A DNA stretch of 10,157 bases. It comes from Melioribacter roseus (lineage in GTDB: Bacteria; Bacteroidota; Ignavibacteria; Ignavibacteriales; Melioribacteraceae). Shown here one piece after another: positions 7,820 to 10,157 of this stretch; the first letter of the stretch is position 1; each line of letters opens with the position of its first letter. Location of the stretch: positions 1-10,157 of the forward strand of contig DYHC01000047.1 of NCBI GenBank assembly GCA_020724325.1, read 5' to 3'. Below the pieces are notes generated by a model. The model was not told the DNA's origin, did no database searches, and worked only from the letters and a program-made list of their open reading frames with translations. Both the position numbers and the translations under genes were made by a program.

Positions 7820-7868
7820 TTGCTATTAGTCTAATTGCAGTCATTGGCAGCAGAAAGAGAAGTAATTC

Positions 7869-7884
7869 ACTGTTCTTTAACAGT
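7869..7884. terminator. Small hairpin downstream of the sugar dehydrogenase gene
   Basis: ACTGTT (7869-7874) pairs exactly with AACAGT (7879-7884) around CTTT, 35 bases past the dehydrogenase stop codon on the minus strand. The stem is only six base pairs, and the minus-strand sequence after it is pyrimidine-rich rather than a clean U-run, so terminator function is tentative. Confidence 0.35.
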
Positions 7885-7918
7885 AATAACACCGCAATTT
7901 TTCTATACAATAATTAAC

Positions 7919-9385
7919 CTATTTAAGGAAAATTGATTTATTGGTCTGCATAAATTTAATACCCATACCCGTCAAACCAGTAACGATCAATGTATAGAAA
8001 TAAATTCCGCTTGTAATTTCGTTGCCGGATGTGTTAAAATCAACCGAGAAAAATCCAGCTGGTTTTACTCCATTAACTAGATTAGAAATTTCTTTACCTA
8101 TCACATCAAATATTTTTAGTTCTACAAAACTTTCTTCCGGTATTTCAAAACTTATTTTTGTTGATGAATTGAATGGATTAGGATAATTCTGATATAACCT
8201 ATATGCCTCGGGCAACCAACTACTGCCCACTTTTGTTGCTGCGCTTCTAAATTTATAAAGTCTGCCGGTATTATAATTTGCAAAATACAATTCACCTTGT
8301 TCGTCTACTCCAAAAGTTGAAATATTGTGATTACTTGAAAAGAGAAGTTCGTTGTACGCTCTATTATTCCTTAAATAAAGCGACCAGATCCTACCGGAAA
8401 CAAAATCTCCATATATATATTTCCCTTTTAACTCGGGTAACAAAGAACCATGGTACACATAGCCTCCGGTAACAGAATAACCGCCCTGGTTATTATGACC
8501 ATATTCCCAAATGGGTAAAGTTAAATTTGCCGTGTTACAATCTGTAGAAGGATTAAAACAATGGTTCCCTTCCATAATTCGCCAGCCGTAATTCCTCCCT
8601 TTCTCAATAATGTTAATTTCTTCCCAGGCATTCTGCCCTACATCTGCTGCCCATAATTTTGAATCTGCCGGATTAAAACTAAACCTCCAGACGTTTCTTA
8701 ATCCCCAAGCGTAGATTTCTTCCTTTAGTCCGTTTGTATTTCCCTTTAATGGGTTATCGTCGGGGATGCTGTAATTTAATCCAGGCGAAGTAATGTTGAC
8801 ATTAATTCTAAGTATTTTGCCAAGTAATGATCTCAAATTTTGCGAATTATTTTGCGGATCGCCGGCTGAACCTCCATCACCAAATGATATGTAGAGATAA
8901 CCATCCGGACCAAAAGATGTTTGTCCGCCGTTATGGTTTGAATAAGGCTGCTCAACCGTTAACAGTACTAACTCACTGTTCCTATCAGCAGTATTAGGGT
9001 CGTTATTACTTACTTTAAACCTGGAAACAACACTTCTGCGCGGATTGCTTGTGGTATAGTTGAGATAGAAATAACCATTAGTTTTATAATCGGGATGGAA
9101 AGCCAAGCCCAGTAATCCTTGTTCGCCGCCGAATAATACTTTATCCCGAATATCGAGGAATACTTTTTTTGTAGATGTATTATCATTATTCTGGAAAACA
9201 TAGATAATGCCAGGCTGCGATATTACAAATAGCCTGTTGGAACCGTCGCCGGCATTTTGAATATCAACCGGTTGTTCAAAAACTAAGTTTGAAAATGCTG
9301 GAATAATTTGTAATTGTGCCCTGCTCGGTTTGCACCCTGATACAAACAAAACCCAGGCAATAACCGTTAATAAACATTTTTTCAT
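7919..9385 (-). CDS. PQQ-dependent sugar dehydrogenase family protein with T9SS sorting domain
   Basis: This 488-residue exported six-bladed beta-propeller belongs to the glucose/sorbosone dehydrogenase (GSDH) family, whose characterised members oxidise aldoses with PQQ. Family landmarks: GLLGLAFHPDY (90-100); HNGGQTSFGPDG (151-162), in which H151 matches the catalytic His; FGDGG (168-172); GLRNVWRFSF (228-237), in which R230 matches the Arg near the PQQ quinone; and ADVGQNAWEEIN (247-258). C276 and C283 could form a disulfide. A T9SS type A sorting domain fills about 396-488 (LYQNYPNPFNSSTKISF, then GIYFYTL, ending IFLK). The N-terminus reads both as a lipobox (VSGC, C18) and as a signal peptidase I site (SRA before Q24). 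PQQ binding and substrate are family inference; some homologues lack measured activity. There is no clear Shine-Dalgarno. The gene is monocistronic in view and diverges from the redoxin gene. Confidence 0.88.
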   Translation of the reverse strand: MKKCLLTVIAWVLFVSGCKPSRAQLQIIPAFSNLVFEQPVDIQNAGDGSNRLFVISQPGIIYVFQNNDNTSTKKVFLDIRDKVLFGGEQGLLGLAFHPDYKTNGYFYLNYTTSNPRRSVVSRFKVSNNDPNTADRNSELVLLTVEQPYSNHNGGQTSFGPDGYLYISFGDGGSAGDPQNNSQNLRSLLGKILRINVNITSPGLNYSIPDDNPLKGNTNGLKEEIYAWGLRNVWRFSFNPADSKLWAADVGQNAWEEINIIEKGRNYGWRIMEGNHCFNPSTDCNTANLTLPIWEYGHNNQGGYSVTGGYVYHGSLLPELKGKYIYGDFVSGRIWSLYLRNNRAYNELLFSSNHNISTFGVDEQGELYFANYNTGRLYKFRSAATKVGSSWLPEAYRLYQNYPNPFNSSTKISFEIPEESFVELKIFDVIGKEISNLVNGVKPAGFFSVDFNTSGNEITSGIYFYTLIVTGLTGMGIKFMQTNKSIFLK

Positions 9386-9492
9386 TTTAGCAGATTCTCA
9401 ATCTTTATTTATTAACGATTCTATTTCTTAATTGGTTCAAAAATTAGCAAAAGTTCAGGGCATAATTATGGAACTTTATTTTTATGAATATG

Positions 9493-9525
9493 TTTGACAA
9501 AATAGACGCTTGATAAATATCTTTG
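9493..9525 (+). promoter_or_regulatory. Bacteroidota-type promoter of the redoxin gene
   Basis: TTTG at 9493-9496 and TATCTTTG at 9518-9525 are separated by 21 bases and match the Bacteroidota -33/-7 consensus TTTG/TAnnTTTG exactly. The start of transcription would lie roughly 25-30 bases before the redoxin ATG, leaving a short leader with its AGGAG ribosome binding site (9548-9552). Confidence 0.68.
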
Positions 9526-9559
9526 CACAACATCCATCAAAAAAATCAGGAGAAAATAA

Positions 9560-10129
9560 ATGAATAAACTGAATAAATTATTTTTTGCCGCACTGCTATC
9601 TCTATCATCACTTCTATTTGCCGGCGATGTAACCAAAGTAGAAAATTTCAAGCTGAAAGATTATAATGGAAAAGAACTTCAGCTTAGCGATTTCAAAACT
9701 TCTAAAGCAATTGTAATTATTTTTGTTGCTACTCAATGCCCAATTTCCAACGATTACAATTCCAGAATGGCAGAAGTTTATAATGATTACAAAGATAAGG
9801 GAATTGCTTTCATTGGCATTAATTCCAATAAACAAGAAAGCGTGGAAGAAATTAAACAGCATTCAAAAGATAATAATCTTCAGTTCCCAATATTAAAGGA
9901 CGAAAAAAATGTTATAGCGGATAAATTTGCCGCGTCTGTTACACCGGAAGTATATGTTTTAAACGGCAGTTTCGAAGTTTTATATCACGGAAGAATTGAC
10001 GACTCCAGAAAACAGAGTGATATTAAGACGAAAGACCTCCGCAAAGCTCTTGATGAAATACTTGGCGGTCAATCGGTATCGAACAAAAAAACAAAAGCAT
10101 TCCGATGCACAATTAAAAGGGTAAGTTAG
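9560..10129 (+). CDS. Exported redoxin (AhpC/TSA-thioredoxin fold) with single active-site Cys plus C-terminal Cys
   Basis: This 189-residue protein has a signal peptide (about 1-21, ending LLFA before GDV), so it acts outside the cytoplasm. The redoxin domain (about 26-168) shows FKLKDYNGKELQLSDF, then strand IVIIFVATQCPISNDY with C60, strand GIAFIGINSN, and TPEVYVL with the cis-Pro P129 of the thioredoxin fold. The active site is CPIS: a Cys without the second Cys of a CxxC pair. This argues against a simple TlpA/ResA-type reductase and fits a peroxiredoxin-like or one-Cys redox role. A second Cys, C183, sits in the basic tail (KAFRCTIKRVS) and may serve as resolving residue; that is inference. 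AGGAG at 9548-9552 lies seven bases before the ATG. The next gene starts four bases after the stop, implying an operon. Confidence 0.82.
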   Translation: MNKLNKLFFAALLSLSSLLFAGDVTKVENFKLKDYNGKELQLSDFKTSKAIVIIFVATQCPISNDYNSRMAEVYNDYKDKGIAFIGINSNKQESVEEIKQHSKDNNLQFPILKDEKNVIADKFAASVTPEVYVLNGSFEVLYHGRIDDSRKQSDIKTKDLRKALDEILGGQSVSNKKTKAFRCTIKRVS

Positions 10130-10133
10130 TGAC

Positions 10134-10157
10134 ATGAGAAAATTATTCTTAACCTTA
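10134..10157 (+). CDS. Start of a further gene, truncated by the window end
   Basis: An ATG four bases after the redoxin stop opens a frame of eight codons (MRKLFLTL) that runs off the window. A basic start followed by hydrophobic residues looks like a signal peptide, so the product is probably exported. The tight spacing suggests co-transcription with the redoxin and possibly a shared redox function. An AAGGG-like site at about 10117-10121, inside the redoxin gene, could serve as its ribosome binding site. Confidence 0.5.

Noticed and set aside
7547..7918. CRISPR array, tRNA or riboswitch in the longest intergenic gap
   Set aside because: There are no regularly spaced repeats, no cloverleaf, and no conserved aptamer core that I can recognise; the structure present is the REP-like repeat and a small hairpin.
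9494..9499. TTGACA as a sigma-70 -35 box for the redoxin gene
   Set aside because: The nearest -10-like sequence is only about 12 bases downstream, too close. The Bacteroidota TTTG/TAnnTTTG reading of the same DNA fits exactly.
9466..9862. Minus-strand open frames overlapping the redoxin gene and its promoter
   Set aside because: They run antisense to a gene with signal peptide, ribosome binding site and promoter, and encode no recognisable protein.
1..10157. One coordinated new system linking KamA, amylase, HU, sugar dehydrogenase and redoxin
   Set aside because: The genes lie in several separate transcription units with terminators and divergent promoters between them; only the receptor/amylase and redoxin/next-gene pairs look operonic.

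Overview
The window is a low-GC bacterial chromosome segment that most resembles the Ignavibacteria/Chlorobi side of the Bacteroidota. Three signs point there. Two secreted enzymes end in the type A sorting domain of the type IX secretion system (T9SS), with the signature YQNYPNPFN. Two promoters match the Bacteroidota layout (TTTG, about 20 bases, TAnnTTTG) better than the sigma-70 layout. An outer-membrane receptor-like gene sits directly upstream of a secreted GH13 amylase. The taxonomic placement is inferred from these signatures, not from a marker gene.

Layout: at the left edge, a palindromic intergenic repeat (30-111) precedes a plus-strand radical SAM gene of the lysine 2,3-aminomutase (KamA) family (135-1478). 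It converges on a minus-strand pair: a TonB-dependent-receptor-like outer membrane protein (6516-4492), then, 42 bases downstream, a large GH13 alpha-amylase-family enzyme (4449-1558). A second plus-strand gene, for an HU-family DNA-binding protein (6731-7015), diverges from that pair. It converges on a small membrane protein with a probable PH-like domain (7546-7049), and the two share a bidirectional terminator. The 372-base gap 7547-7918 holds a second copy of the palindromic repeat and a small hairpin. A minus-strand PQQ-type sugar dehydrogenase with a T9SS tail follows (9385-7919). A divergent plus-strand exported redoxin (9560-10129) then leads within four bases into the first eight codons of another gene cut by the window end.

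How the genes fit together: the receptor-like protein and the amylase look like a minimal alpha-glucan utilisation operon, in which the amylase is exported and attached by T9SS instead of as a SusG-type lipoprotein. The sugar dehydrogenase may be another extracytoplasmic enzyme acting on sugars, but it is separated from the operon by unrelated genes. The KamA protein, HU, the PH-like protein and the redoxin appear to be independent units.

I see no clearly new multi-gene system. The items most worth a second look are the repeat pair, whose outer stem shows a compensatory base change; the KamA homologue, which has altered substrate-pocket and zinc-site residues; and the sugar dehydrogenase, which carries both a lipobox and a T9SS tail. 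I see no tRNA, rRNA, CRISPR array or insertion sequence.
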